Positions 56,292 through 64,000 of a DNA stretch of 64,000 bases are shown piece by piece. The notes under the pieces are model-generated. The model was not told where the DNA came from. It was given only the letters and a program-made list of their open reading frames with translations, and did no database searches. The stretch comes from Nostoc carneum NIES-2107 (GTDB taxonomy: Bacteria; Cyanobacteriota; Cyanobacteriia; Cyanobacteriales; Nostocaceae), in NCBI GenBank assembly GCA_002368155.1, contig AP018180.1, positions 5,169,007-5,233,006 on the forward strand, written 5' to 3'. How positions within the stretch are numbered: position 1 is the first letter of the stretch; every line of letters begins with the position of its first letter. Position numbers and translations under genes: made by a program.

Positions 56292-56816
56292 TTAGGTGAT
56301 ATTTGATTTTGCAAAATCAATTTTCATAATGAAAGAAGTACCACCTACGCGGTTGATGATTTCAGTACCTTCTACTACTTGCCAGCCCAATCTTTGATAT
56401 AAATGTAAAGCGGGATTTGAGCTTCTAATGCTGAGTGATATTGATGGGTAATAGGCTGGTGCGATCGCTAATAAATGATGAAGTAACTGGGTACCTATGC
56501 CATGATTTCTATATTCGGGAAGAACTGCGATCGCTAGTTCGGGAGTTTGGTCATTAACATACCCATATCCCTTATTTTCCTCTGTCAATAACCGCAACCA
56601 TGCAGCCCCTACTTGTTGATAGCTGGGTAACAAGCTAGCAACATAACCCGTATCTTTTTCATAATCCCAATTTTTCACATATTTTGCTAACTCTGGATGA
56701 TTCATCAAATCTTCCATTGTTAAATTGCCTTCTTCTGATAAATGCGCTGCTTCATACAGCATCCGCCACAAAAAAGGCTCATCTTCTGGAGTAATTGGGC
56801 TAATTACATAATCCAT
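56292..56816 (-). CDS. GNAT family N-acetyltransferase
   Basis: About 174 residues from ATG 56816; an in-frame GTG at 56837 would add seven residues, but the GNAT fold starts at MDYVISPITPEDEPFLW and AGGATTTGAAG precedes the ATG. Acetyl-CoA motif A is seen as LAIAVLPEYRNHGIGTQLLHHLL (about residues 97-119, R-x-x-G-I-G), and SIRSSNPALHLYQRLGW is motif B. Substrate unknown. It lies between the methyltransferase and pyridoxamine-oxidase-like genes, with gaps of 42 and 50 bases on the same strand, consistent with an operon. Confidence 0.92.
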   Translation of the reverse strand: MDYVISPITPEDEPFLWRMLYEAAHLSEEGNLTMEDLMNHPELAKYVKNWDYEKDTGYVASLLPSYQQVGAAWLRLLTEENKGYGYVNDQTPELAIAVLPEYRNHGIGTQLLHHLLAIAPAYYPSISLSIRSSNPALHLYQRLGWQVVEGTEIINRVGGTSFIMKIDFAKSNIT

Positions 56817-56865
56817 CTTCAAATCCTGTGAACGCACAATTTATCTATTACCCCCTGTGGCAAAC

Positions 56866-57420
56866 TTAAGGCAAATTGCTCAGTGGAGTAGGTAAACCAT
56901 CAATACTCATCAGATTTTTCTGCTGTTGATATTCTTGAACTCCTTGTTCGCCTTTTTTAATTGCCCAATTAACTAAACTCTGACGTTGGTCTTGATATTC
57001 ATAAAGTGGTACGCCCAAGCCACAAGAAGTTTGCACCCGTTCAATATCAGCAATAATAATTTGACGAATTCCAGGTAAGGCAGGAAATAGAGGGGCAAAA
57101 GCATCCCACTCTGGAGAACCTGGTAAAATTACATACCCTTGCCCATATAACCGCAAAATTTTTGGAGGTTCTTGAAAAGCGCAAAACAGAAAAGTAATTC
57201 GCCCATTTTCTTGTAGATGGGCTGAGGTTTCGTTACCGCTACCAGTCAAATCTAAATACCCTACACGGTTAGGCGAAAGAATACGGAAACTCTCTAGCCC
57301 TTTGGGGGACAAGTTAATGTGTCCTGTAGGACTCAAAGGCGCACTACCTACAAAAAACAGATGTTGAGCAGCAATAAATTCTTTTAATTCGTCAGTGATG
57401 CAGTCGAATAGTTTAGCCAT
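56866..57420 (-). CDS. Pyridoxamine 5'-phosphate oxidase-like flavin-binding protein
   Basis: A protein of 184 residues with the split-barrel FMN-binding fold: residues 20-50 (FFVGSAPLSPTGHINLSPKG, typical 'N-x-S-P-K-G' of this subgroup), VGYLDLTGSGNETSAHLQEN and ITFLFCAFQEPPKILRLYGQG. These fit the stand-alone 'pyridoxamine 5'-phosphate oxidase family' of bacteria and not PdxH itself. The C-terminal region (CGLGVPLYEYQDQR) is conserved in the subgroup. Cofactor and substrate are not known. First gene of the presumed three-gene unit going down to 55573; heptamer repeats lie just before its start. Confidence 0.9.
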   Translation of the reverse strand: MAKLFDCITDELKEFIAAQHLFFVGSAPLSPTGHINLSPKGLESFRILSPNRVGYLDLTGSGNETSAHLQENGRITFLFCAFQEPPKILRLYGQGYVILPGSPEWDAFAPLFPALPGIRQIIIADIERVQTSCGLGVPLYEYQDQRQSLVNWAIKKGEQGVQEYQQQKNLMSIDGLPTPLSNLP

Positions 57421-57435
57421 AAAATTTTATTTGGG

Positions 57436-57549
57436 TTTGGTAATGGGTAATGGGTAATTGGTAATTGGTAATTGGTAATTGGTAATTGGTAATTGGTGTT
57501 TCTCCCTCATCTCCCTCATCCCCCTCATCTCCCTCATCCCCCTCATTCA
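57436..57549. repeat. Heptamers (GTAATTG)n and nonamers (CTCCCTCAT)n
   Basis: TAATGGG and TAATTGG heptamers to 57497, then five or six CTCCCTCAT/CCCCCTCAT units. The nonamer part reads as Ser-Ser-Pro in the frame of the downstream deaminase and would lie upstream of the start preferred here. Confidence 0.9.
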
Positions 57550-57551
57550 TC

Positions 57552-58490
57552 GTGGAAGAAATCTTTTCATTCGCACAACCTCCTACCATACAAACGATTG
57601 ACAGTGTAATTGTTCGACAAGCTGGTGTTGATTTGTCTGTGCTACGCCTCGATGTTATGCACCCATCGGTGAATGGTAATAAGTGGTTTAAGTTGAAGTA
57701 CAACCTGTTAGAGGCTAGACAGAAAAATTTTACGACGTTGCTGACCTTTGGTGGAGCTTACTCTAATCACATCTATGCTACTGCGGCGGCGGGAAATCTT
57801 TTTGGGTTTCGCACTATTGGTGTGATTCGTGGAGAAGAGCATTTACCCTTGAACCCTACACTGAGTTTTGCCGTTCAGCAAGGTATGCAAATTGTCTACA
57901 TTGACCGTCAGAAATATCGACAGAGATATACAGCAGAATTGCAAGCAGAATTAAATGAACGCTTTGGTGAAGTGTTCATTATTCCTGAAGGTGGCGGGAA
58001 TTTGAACGGTGTGCGGGGGTGTGTGGAGATATTATCGAAGGGACAAGGGGAATTTTGCAAGCAACAGTTTGATACTGTATGCGTGGCTTGTGGTACGGGT
58101 AGTACTTTAGCGGGAATTGTACTCTCACTGCAACAAGGACAGCGCGTTATTGGGTTTCCTGTGCTGAAAAATGGGGAATTTCTGGCTGAGGAAATAGAGA
58201 GTTTCCTCAAAAATTATCGCGCCTCTGGTGTACCTACAACCAAAAACGCGATCGCATCCTGGGAACTAGTATGTAATTATCACATGGGCGGCTATGCCAA
58301 GGTAAACGATGGGTTATTACTATTTGCCCAGCAGTTCACCCAAGAACATGGCATACCCCTCGATTATGTCTACACCGCCAAACTGTTTTATGGCGTAATG
58401 GATTTACTCAAGCAGGGATTTTTCCCCCCAGGTACGCGTTTATTGTTAATCCACACTGGTGGGTTACAAGGTAATTTGGGGAGGGGATAG
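57552..58490 (+). CDS. PLP-dependent 1-aminocyclopropane-1-carboxylate deaminase / D-cysteine desulfhydrase family
   Basis: A fold-type II PLP enzyme of about 312 residues. The PLP Lys lies in HPSVNGNKWFKLKYNLL (N-K-W-F-K-L), followed by TLLTFGGAYSNHIYATAAAG (substrate phosphate/amino acid binding) and VCVACGTGSTLAGIV (glycine loop). The GTG at 57552 is preferred as start: the longer frame (from 57486) would begin with a Ser-Ser-Pro stretch coded by the short repeat. Reactions of the family are ring opening of ACC or removal of sulfide from D-cysteine; which applies is not clear. Single gene, divergent from the pyridoxamine-oxidase-like gene. Confidence 0.9.
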   Translation: MEEIFSFAQPPTIQTIDSVIVRQAGVDLSVLRLDVMHPSVNGNKWFKLKYNLLEARQKNFTTLLTFGGAYSNHIYATAAAGNLFGFRTIGVIRGEEHLPLNPTLSFAVQQGMQIVYIDRQKYRQRYTAELQAELNERFGEVFIIPEGGGNLNGVRGCVEILSKGQGEFCKQQFDTVCVACGTGSTLAGIVLSLQQGQRVIGFPVLKNGEFLAEEIESFLKNYRASGVPTTKNAIASWELVCNYHMGGYAKVNDGLLLFAQQFTQEHGIPLDYVYTAKLFYGVMDLLKQGFFPPGTRLLLIHTGGLQGNLGRG

Positions 58491-58637
58491 GGACTGGGGA
58501 CTGGGGATTGGGGATTGGGGACTGGGTACTGGGGACAAGGAGAAATTACTTTTACCAATTACCGATTACCAATTACCAATTACCAATTACCAATTACCCA
58601 ATGCCCCATGCCCAATGCCCCATGCCCCATGCCCCAT
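58490..58637. repeat. Heptamers (GGGGATT)n, (ACCAATT)n and (CCCCATG)n
   Basis: Three kinds of heptamer in series between convergent genes. STRR type. Confidence 0.9.
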
Positions 58638-60739
58638 TAATTCAACACCTCAATAATCGCTCTCAACCCATTGCTATTGAGTGTTTTTATCATGGTGTCG
58701 GCGTTATAGCGATTGCTAAATACTCCGGCTTGCATGAGGTTGCGTCCTTGGGAGACTGTGAAAAAGGCGGTTGGGACGAGGGATTGTACAAATTCCATGT
58801 CCTTTTGAGTTGCTACTTCTACTAGTACGCGGTAACGTGTGCCCATCGGGATACCATTACTCGGTAAGGGGGTGTTACTCATGGGACTGACACCCGCAGG
58901 TAATGGGCTGTTATTTGTGGGAGCAACAGTATTTGGTAATGGACTGTTATCCATTTGCGGAACAGCATTAGGTAATGGGGTATTCATGGGAGCCACAGGA
59001 TTGGGCAATGGATTACCCATTGGCGCTGCAGTATTAGGTAATTGATTGTTATAGTTTACGGCTGGACTACCCTGTGGTACTGGCACTTTCCGCATATTGC
59101 GCGTATTGCCTAAAGGAATGTTGGAATTAGGTACAGGCAAAAGATTTGAGGGTGCTGGCGGCTTTTTAGCTCTGGTATTTCTGGGTGTGGCTGGCTGTGC
59201 TTGGGGATCGAATGGAGATTGGGGTGCGGTAAACTCGATCGCACTCGGATTAATCTGCACATAGTTTAACTGTGGTGTATCAGCAGAAGTTGCTGGTGCA
59301 GGGGGTACACTTGCTCTTTGGGTAGCGGCTGTACCTGCCAAGCTGCTAGGAACAGGAAAGCCGGGAACAGGTGAGGGAGTTGTTGCTGTTGTTGCTGGTT
59401 GTGGATTCGGCTTAGGAACGAGGCGAGATGTATTAGCTGGTAACAGGGGTAATAGTTGAGGATTCAATTTGCCAACCCTCATATTATTGGCAGAATTGCT
59501 GTTGGGTGCTGTTGGTACAGTTACCTCGTTGGGGGTATCTGCGGCACCAGGAGCCGAGAAGGTGATTTCGCCATTGGTAGGTGCAATTTCCGGCCCGCCT
59601 TCAGCAGTTGGCACATTTCGAGCTACTAATGTTCTGGGAGCTTGTAAATCTACCTTACCTGCAACGCGACTGTTGGTAAGAGTATTACCAAAAGCCGCAA
59701 TTACTTGTTTTGCAGCACTGGCGTTAATGTCGTAGCGAGCATTGTTGCGGAATTGATTGCCACCTGCTTCGGCATCAGTGCCTAAATCTGGCATTGCTTG
59801 AGCGATCGCTACTATACCATCCTCTTTATTGCCCTCGATAATGTTATTCCGCAAAATGGGGTGGGCGTTAGCTTGGATGATGATCCCGGCTCTATTATTC
59901 TGAATTTGATTATTTACAATTGTCGGCGCAGCATTTTGGGCGATATTAATCCCAAAGCCTGTTTGTTGAAAAGTATTTTCCTTGACTTGAGCTTGAGAAC
60001 TACCTGCAATGGTGATCCCATTGGCACCATTACTCTCAAAGTTATTCTGGCTAATAGTTGGTGCAGCATTGCCAGTTACAAATACCCCATCTTGGGTATT
60101 GCCTGTAAATGTATTCTGTGAAATTACGGGGTTACTAGATTCAATCCACAATCCATAACCACGACGGTTGGGGTTTGTTATTGTTACGCCACTTAAATTG
60201 ACTTGGCTGCCCGCAATTATACTGATATTTTGACTACCTAAAATTTTGCTGAGGTATTCACCACCTCCCTGAATAATCACACCTCTACCTTGATTGTTCG
60301 CATCCCCTTGAATGGAAATACCTGGACGCAAAATCAAGGGAAATGCTTCTCCTGTTTCTGTGCTGTAAGTACCTGCGGAGAGCATAATCACGGTATTGGC
60401 AGAAGCTTTCTGCAATGCTTGGGTAATGGTTTTTAAAGGAGCGCTTTCAGTACCATTGCCCTCTTGGTCATTTCCGCTACTAGGATTGACATACATTACA
60501 TTCGCCTGGGAGGTTGCTGTGTCGCTCACAGGTGGGACTTGAGCAATAACGCTGCTCAGGCTTGTTCCTAACAAAGTGATACAAGCTACTCCAATCCCAA
60601 CGCTAAAACATAATATAGATGAACGAAAAACTTTAAACAGTCCCAGTCCTACTAAAGAAGATGGTTGATCAACCTTTGCAACCTGTGCTGCTGGTAGAAT
60701 ATGTGACTTACGATATCTAGAAAATAATATAGAAGACAT
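58637..60739 (-). CDS. Secreted DUF1565 right-handed beta-helix protein with SPOR-like C-terminus
   Basis: A protein of 700 residues: N-terminal hydrophobic signal or anchor (about 38-65, after a basic start), a DUF1565 beta-helix domain (about 80-350) with YVNPSSGNDQEGNGTESAP at its start and many NxI/F repeats (NSFESNGANGITI-like rungs), a long Pro/Asn/Thr-rich linker (about 370-620) with repeats of the type NTPLPNAVPQM and NSPLPNTVAPT, and a C-terminal SPOR-like domain (YRVLVEVATQKDMEF...QAGVFSNRYNADTMIKTL...GLRAIIEVL). SPOR domains bind septal or denuded peptidoglycan. A cell-envelope role is likely; the substrate of the helix is unknown. Confidence 0.85.
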   Translation of the reverse strand: MSSILFSRYRKSHILPAAQVAKVDQPSSLVGLGLFKVFRSSILCFSVGIGVACITLLGTSLSSVIAQVPPVSDTATSQANVMYVNPSSGNDQEGNGTESAPLKTITQALQKASANTVIMLSAGTYSTETGEAFPLILRPGISIQGDANNQGRGVIIQGGGEYLSKILGSQNISIIAGSQVNLSGVTITNPNRRGYGLWIESSNPVISQNTFTGNTQDGVFVTGNAAPTISQNNFESNGANGITIAGSSQAQVKENTFQQTGFGINIAQNAAPTIVNNQIQNNRAGIIIQANAHPILRNNIIEGNKEDGIVAIAQAMPDLGTDAEAGGNQFRNNARYDINASAAKQVIAAFGNTLTNSRVAGKVDLQAPRTLVARNVPTAEGGPEIAPTNGEITFSAPGAADTPNEVTVPTAPNSNSANNMRVGKLNPQLLPLLPANTSRLVPKPNPQPATTATTPSPVPGFPVPSSLAGTAATQRASVPPAPATSADTPQLNYVQINPSAIEFTAPQSPFDPQAQPATPRNTRAKKPPAPSNLLPVPNSNIPLGNTRNMRKVPVPQGSPAVNYNNQLPNTAAPMGNPLPNPVAPMNTPLPNAVPQMDNSPLPNTVAPTNNSPLPAGVSPMSNTPLPSNGIPMGTRYRVLVEVATQKDMEFVQSLVPTAFFTVSQGRNLMQAGVFSNRYNADTMIKTLNSNGLRAIIEVLN

Positions 60740-61013
60740 TAACTTTAGCGCACTCCTGTGAGTTTACAAGAAATTTTTATACTCTGATTTGCTGGTATGG
60801 CGATAATGTTACTCAACATATTGACCAATTGCCTATTGGGAATACACAGTAAATCAGTTAAAAGACTGGTTTTTCCCAACAGGCATATAAAGTATTCATA
60901 AACCCTAGTAAATCATCAAAGATCCTAAAAAGAGTGCCTATATGGCAGATGTTGCTAATGCGATCGCAGCGCTAATTTTTGATGAAAGACGTTAGATATC
61001 AGTATATTCAACA

Positions 61014-61098
61014 ATGGGGACTGGGGATTGGGTAATGGGTAATGGGTAATGGGTAATGGGTAATGGGTAATGGGGAATGGGTAATGGGTAAATTACCA
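61014..61098. repeat. Heptamers (TAATGGG)n
   Basis: About nine TAATGGG copies following GGGGACT/GGGGATT units. Confidence 0.9.
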
Positions 61099-61120
61099 AC
61101 GCCAAATACCTAGCAGCAAA

Positions 61121-61168
61121 ACCCAAAAATAAACACCGACGGAATGGTGTCCATCGGTGTTTATGGGT
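61121..61168 (-). terminator. Terminator of the family 4 glycosyltransferase gene
   Basis: An 11-base perfect stem (ATAAACACCGA/TCGGTGTTTAT), extended by ACCC/GGGT past a short bulge, about 80 bases past the stop of the minus-strand gene. On that strand it is followed by TTTTTGGGTTTTGC, a usable T-tract. Confidence 0.7.
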
Positions 61169-61245
61169 GATTAGAGTTAATGAATCAGGATTTTTCGCAG
61201 ATTTTTATCAAAATTGTCTAAAAAAGGTGAACCTTAATGATTCAC

Positions 61246-62331
61246 CTAGCGGCTGCTGCCTAAACTAACTGTGCTACGTAAATGACCGTTCTGAGCAAAT
61301 CGCTTTTGCAGAATTTGCCGATAAACTTCTTCATAACTATCAGTCATTTTTTGGAGGCTAAAGCGGTTTTCTACGTGCTGACGGCAGGCGTAACGGTCTA
61401 AGTCTGCGACTTTATCAATGGCTTTGACGAATTCTTCGGTATTTTCGCACAGGAAGCCAGTTTTGCCGTGGTCAATGATTTCGACTGTAGACCCTAGTTT
61501 CATGGCAATTACTGGCGTACCAGCTGCCATTGATTCCACCATTACTAACCCAAATGGTTCTCGCCAGGTAATGGGGAATAAAGTAGCTACTGCACCTCCC
61601 ATGAGAGCATTTTTTTGCTCGTGGTTAGCTTCACCTAAATACTGAATTTGTTTGCCGTCAATGAATGGTTTGACTTCTTTTTCGTAATATTCCACATCAA
61701 CGACATCTACTTTCCCGGCAATTTTTAAATGCCAACCTGCTTGTTTAGCAACTGCGATCGCAATATGTGTACCTTTCTCTGGAGATATGCGTCCTAAAAA
61801 TGCTAAATAAGGGGGATCACTGGGTTGGGGATGGAATTGATAACTGCTAACATCAATGCCGTTGTAGGCTGTGGCGACATAATTCAACCCTAATCTTTGC
61901 TCCCTTTGAGAATTGGAAATACTGATATAAGGTTGCTTTTTGGCATATTGGAACATCTTTTCATTGTCGCAGGTAAAGACACCATGTAAGGTGTGAACTG
62001 TGGGGGTCTTTACGAGATTTGCATAGGGCAATGCGGCACAACCCATGTGGGAATGAATGATATCAAACTCTTCTGCCATTTCATAAACTGTACCCAGTTG
62101 TAACATCTCATAGATGCCATATTCTTTCACATCAGGGTCAAGTCTCAGGGCACGGGGGTGAACAGAAACTAGTTTTGCCAAACTGATAGAATCTCCGGAG
62201 GCAAATAGTGTAACTTCATGTCCGCGTCGCACCAGTTCATCAGTCAGCAACCCCACTACCAATTCAATACCCCCATAAGCTGGAGGTGGTACTCTCTCCC
62301 ATAGCGGGGCTATCTGAGCAATTCGCATCAC
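61246..62331 (-). CDS. Glycosyltransferase family 4
   Basis: A GT-B glycosyltransferase of 361 residues using a nucleotide-sugar donor, on the cytoplasmic side. The N-terminal domain has MRIAQIAPLWERVPPPAYGGIE, the usual first strand and Gly-rich loop; the C-terminal domain has LAFLGRISPEKGTHIAI and the E-x7-E donor motif in REPFGLVMVESMAAGTPVIA. The length and order fit WcaA-unrelated, GT4 (RfaB/mannosyltransferase-like) enzymes common in cyanobacteria. The product could be a glycolipid, exopolysaccharide or osmolyte; no partner gene is adjacent. Start ATG at 62331; the preceding TAGGAGGTTTGTG provides a strong ribosome binding site (AGGAGG) seven bases before it. Confidence 0.93.
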   Translation of the reverse strand: MMRIAQIAPLWERVPPPAYGGIELVVGLLTDELVRRGHEVTLFASGDSISLAKLVSVHPRALRLDPDVKEYGIYEMLQLGTVYEMAEEFDIIHSHMGCAALPYANLVKTPTVHTLHGVFTCDNEKMFQYAKKQPYISISNSQREQRLGLNYVATAYNGIDVSSYQFHPQPSDPPYLAFLGRISPEKGTHIAIAVAKQAGWHLKIAGKVDVVDVEYYEKEVKPFIDGKQIQYLGEANHEQKNALMGGAVATLFPITWREPFGLVMVESMAAGTPVIAMKLGSTVEIIDHGKTGFLCENTEEFVKAIDKVADLDRYACRQHVENRFSLQKMTDSYEEVYRQILQKRFAQNGHLRSTVSLGSSR

Positions 62332-63073
62332 AAACCTCCTAAAAAATTAGTCTTGGCTGAAAGATTTTAGCTTTGTGTACTTTGGGTTTAAAGAGTGCTA
62401 CCAAGCATTGCAAACTCTTATAGAATCTCTGCTTTCAAGCCAAGCAAACGATTAACTACTTTAGAATCTTAGAGGTGAATTTATAGCTTTTCGTCTACCT
62501 AAGTAGGGAAATTATCTTATCCTGAAGTGGTAAAATTCATGCTTTTGAAATACGCTTTTATGACTTTTGTGATGAGGGAAAAGGAAAAGGGGAAATGGGT
62601 AAAGGGTAAATTTCCGCATTTTATCTTTATTGTTTACCAATTCACAGCACCAGATTGTACCCAATCTTTACATGGGTTTTTCCTATATAATATTGCTAAA
62701 ATAGATTAATTTAGCCTCAGAAAATGATGCCTGTATAAGATTTTCAACTCTTTGCCCTTGTTAGCTTTTTTTAGGTAAATAAATCTAATATTTAAATTAT
62801 ACCAATTTGAAGAATGAACGCTACAAATGTAGGTTGGGTTGAGGAACGAAACCCAACACACCAATGCCTTGTATATGTTGGGTTTCACTCCGTTCAACCC
62901 AACCTACGCATCTACGCATCTGTCGCATTCTTTTTTTAAATTGGTATTAGTTGTATTTATTACTCTTTATGACTTTAAATGTCATCAAGATAGGGCATGA
63001 TTCATTACATTGACTATCAAGGTTACACAATATATAATTATCGGCTACTAAATTATTAAAAAACTAGCTTAAC
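62332..63073. other. Intergenic region upstream of potC
   Basis: 742 bases. A 60-codon plus-strand frame at 62527 crosses a repeat tract (GGGAAAAGGAAAAGGG) and is not called. MITE-like copy E lies at 62798-62948. The potC promoter must lie in the last 120 bases or in the MITE. Confidence 0.55.
62798..62948. mobile_element. MITE-like element, family 1, copy E
   Basis: 151 bases; ends TATACCAATTTGAAGAATG and the complement of TAATACCAATTTAAAAAAAG, followed inward by GCGACAGAT on the right. The interior differs from the other copies: GTAGGTTGGGTTGAGG and its complement CAACCCAACCTAC form a different palindrome. Ends 125 bases before potC. Confidence 0.75.
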
Positions 63074-63874
63074 GTGAATATTTCTCCCTCATCCAAAAAA
63101 CCGCGTGTCTCATGGCAGGCGGTTTTATCAGTAATCATGTTTATGTTTATGTACCTACCTATACTGGTACTAGCATTCTATAGTTTTAATAGGTCACCTT
63201 ATAGTGCAACTTGGCAAGGATTTACACTTGATTGGTATCGCCAACTATTCAGTGATGAACGGATTGTTTCGGCTTTGCAGAACAGTTTGATAGTTGCTTT
63301 CTGTGCAGTGGCTATTTCCGCAGTGTTGGGAACCTTGATGGCGGTAGGTTTAGCGCGTTATCGGTTTCCCCTGAAGAATGTCTATCGTGGTATAGCTTAT
63401 TTACCGTTGATTATTCCCGATATTGCGATCGCAGTCGCTACCCTAGTTTTTTTAGCAGCGTTTGCTGTTCCCTTGAGTTTGTGGACAATTATCGCGGCTC
63501 ACGTAGTTTTTTGTCTAGCTTATGTGGGATTGGTGGTGTCTTCGCGATTAACGCATTTAAATCCCCATTTAGAAGAAGCAGCTTTAGATTTGGGCGCAAC
63601 ACCATTTCAAGCTTTTATGCAAGTATTATTACCACAGTTAATGCCTGGAATTATCGCTGGTTGTCTATTGGCTTTCGTCCTCAGTTTAGATGATTTTCTG
63701 ATTGCTAGTTTTACGGCTGGTAGTGGTTCTAATACTTTACCAATGGAAATTTTTAGTCGCATTAGAACAGGGGTAAAACCTGATATTAATGCTCTCAGCG
63801 TGATTTTAATTGTAGTCTCGGGACTTGTTGCTTTTATCGCAGAATTAATTCGTTCTTATGGTGAGGAAAATTAA
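63074..63874 (+). CDS. potC: Spermidine/putrescine-type ABC permease
   Basis: Second inner-membrane permease of a polyamine importer, 266 residues with six predicted helices, the first at about 14-37 (WQAVLSVIMFMFMYLPILVL). The EAA loop is EAALDLGATPFQAFMQVLLPQLMPG (about residues 168-192). FNRSPYSATWQGFTLDWYRQLF is typical of PotC. The start is GTG at 63074. The gene stands alone, 50 kb from potA-potD-potB, on the same strand; no second potA, potB or potD is seen here. It could complete the transporter in trans or belong to another operon past the window end. Confidence 0.9.
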   Translation: MNISPSSKKPRVSWQAVLSVIMFMFMYLPILVLAFYSFNRSPYSATWQGFTLDWYRQLFSDERIVSALQNSLIVAFCAVAISAVLGTLMAVGLARYRFPLKNVYRGIAYLPLIIPDIAIAVATLVFLAAFAVPLSLWTIIAAHVVFCLAYVGLVVSSRLTHLNPHLEEAALDLGATPFQAFMQVLLPQLMPGIIAGCLLAFVLSLDDFLIASFTAGSGSNTLPMEIFSRIRTGVKPDINALSVILIVVSGLVAFIAELIRSYGEEN

Positions 63875-63877
63875 AGT

Positions 63878-63960
63878 AATTGGTAATGGGTAATTGGTAA
63901 TGGGTAATTGATAACAGGAACTTTTCCCCCTGCTCCCTGCCCCCTGCCCCCTGCCTCTTA
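63878..63960. repeat. Heptamers (GTAATGG)n and (CCCCCTG)n
   Basis: TAATGGGTAATTGG units, then CCCCTGC/CCCCTGCC units after potC. STRR type. Confidence 0.85.
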
Positions 63961-64000
63961 CCTCCTAACACCATTGAGGATTAGCTGCAATTAAAGCTGC

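Larger units (their letters stand above)
60740..61245. other. Intergenic region with heptamers and a terminator
   Basis: 506 bases, no gene. Heptamers (TAATGGG) at 61030-61090 and the hairpin at 61121-61168 fill the left and centre; the right side holds only the tail of the glycosyltransferase 3' region. Confidence 0.6.

Noticed and set aside
57413-57703. Minus-strand 96-codon frame with repeated Gly-Asp-Glu
   Set aside because: Made by the CTCCCTCAT repeat and the antisense of the deaminase gene.
58459-58825. Plus-strand frames of 65 and 105 codons after the deaminase gene
   Set aside because: They translate heptamer repeats and then the antisense of the DUF1565 gene.
1-64000. tRNA, rRNA or riboswitch
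   Set aside because: No cloverleaf with a conserved GTTCGA arm, no rRNA segment and no known aptamer core was recognised by eye; covariance-model searches would be needed to exclude them fully.

Overview
The window is a chromosomal segment of a filamentous cyanobacterium, most likely Nostocales (Nostoc, Tolypothrix or Calothrix type). The evidence is the density of HIP1 octamers (GCGATCGC), the many heptameric short tandem repeats between genes (TAATGAG, TGGGTAA, TCCCCAG and CAATTAC types), and families largely or wholly confined to cyanobacteria: DUF2605, DUF2973, PxcA, cyanoexosortase, a PatA-like regulator, and cyanobacteriochrome GAF domains. No rRNA, tRNA, CRISPR array, prophage or complete transposase gene was seen. 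The window starts inside a glycosyltransferase gene.

Layout. 0-5.4 kb: end of a family 2 glycosyltransferase, a DUF547 protein, the DUF2973/DUF2605 pair, a PHP phosphoesterase and purM. 5.6-9.5 kb: two tandem PBP2 transpeptidase paralogues. 9.7-13.3 kb: a polyamine ABC transporter (potA, potD, potB) interrupted by a four-helix-bundle gene bordered by inverted heptamer repeats. The missing permease, potC, lies at the far end (63.1-63.9 kb). 13.3-26.8 kb: a light-sensing and taxis block on the minus strand: PatA-like regulator, CheY, CheW, methyl-accepting protein with four GAF domains, CheA hybrid kinase, then a multidomain hybrid kinase. Three GAF domains of the receptor have the red/green cyanobacteriochrome signature. 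The GAF domain of the last kinase has a DXCF motif plus the canonical Cys-His.

27.5-41.3 kb: murQ, a DUF3110 protein, a giant TamB-like protein, a small secreted protein, an exosortase, an AddB/UvrD-like protein and pxcA. 42.3-45.7 kb: a membrane-anchored protein with 12 almost identical 105-bp HEAT units followed by a NACHT NTPase. 46-64 kb: mltA, small PIN, XRE and antidote-like genes, an HD hydrolase, a lipoate-ligase-like protein, YbjN, a Rieske oxygenase, a GlsB-type membrane protein, DUF4336, a methyltransferase, GNAT, a pyridoxamine-oxidase-like protein, a PLP deaminase, a DUF1565 beta-helix protein, a family 4 glycosyltransferase and potC.

Several genes serve the envelope: two PBP2s, MurQ, MltA, TamB, exosortase and glycosyltransferases. 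The che-like block probably controls motility (type IV pilus or hormogonium phototaxis) in response to light. The intergenic DNA holds at least two MITE-like families, two palindrome families, two arrays with a 21-bp period, and a terminator-like hairpin with no gene directly upstream of it that could mark a small RNA. The strongest leads are the HEAT-NACHT protein, the cyanobacteriochrome taxis block, the four-helix cassette inside the pot operon and the MITE family around the HD gene.
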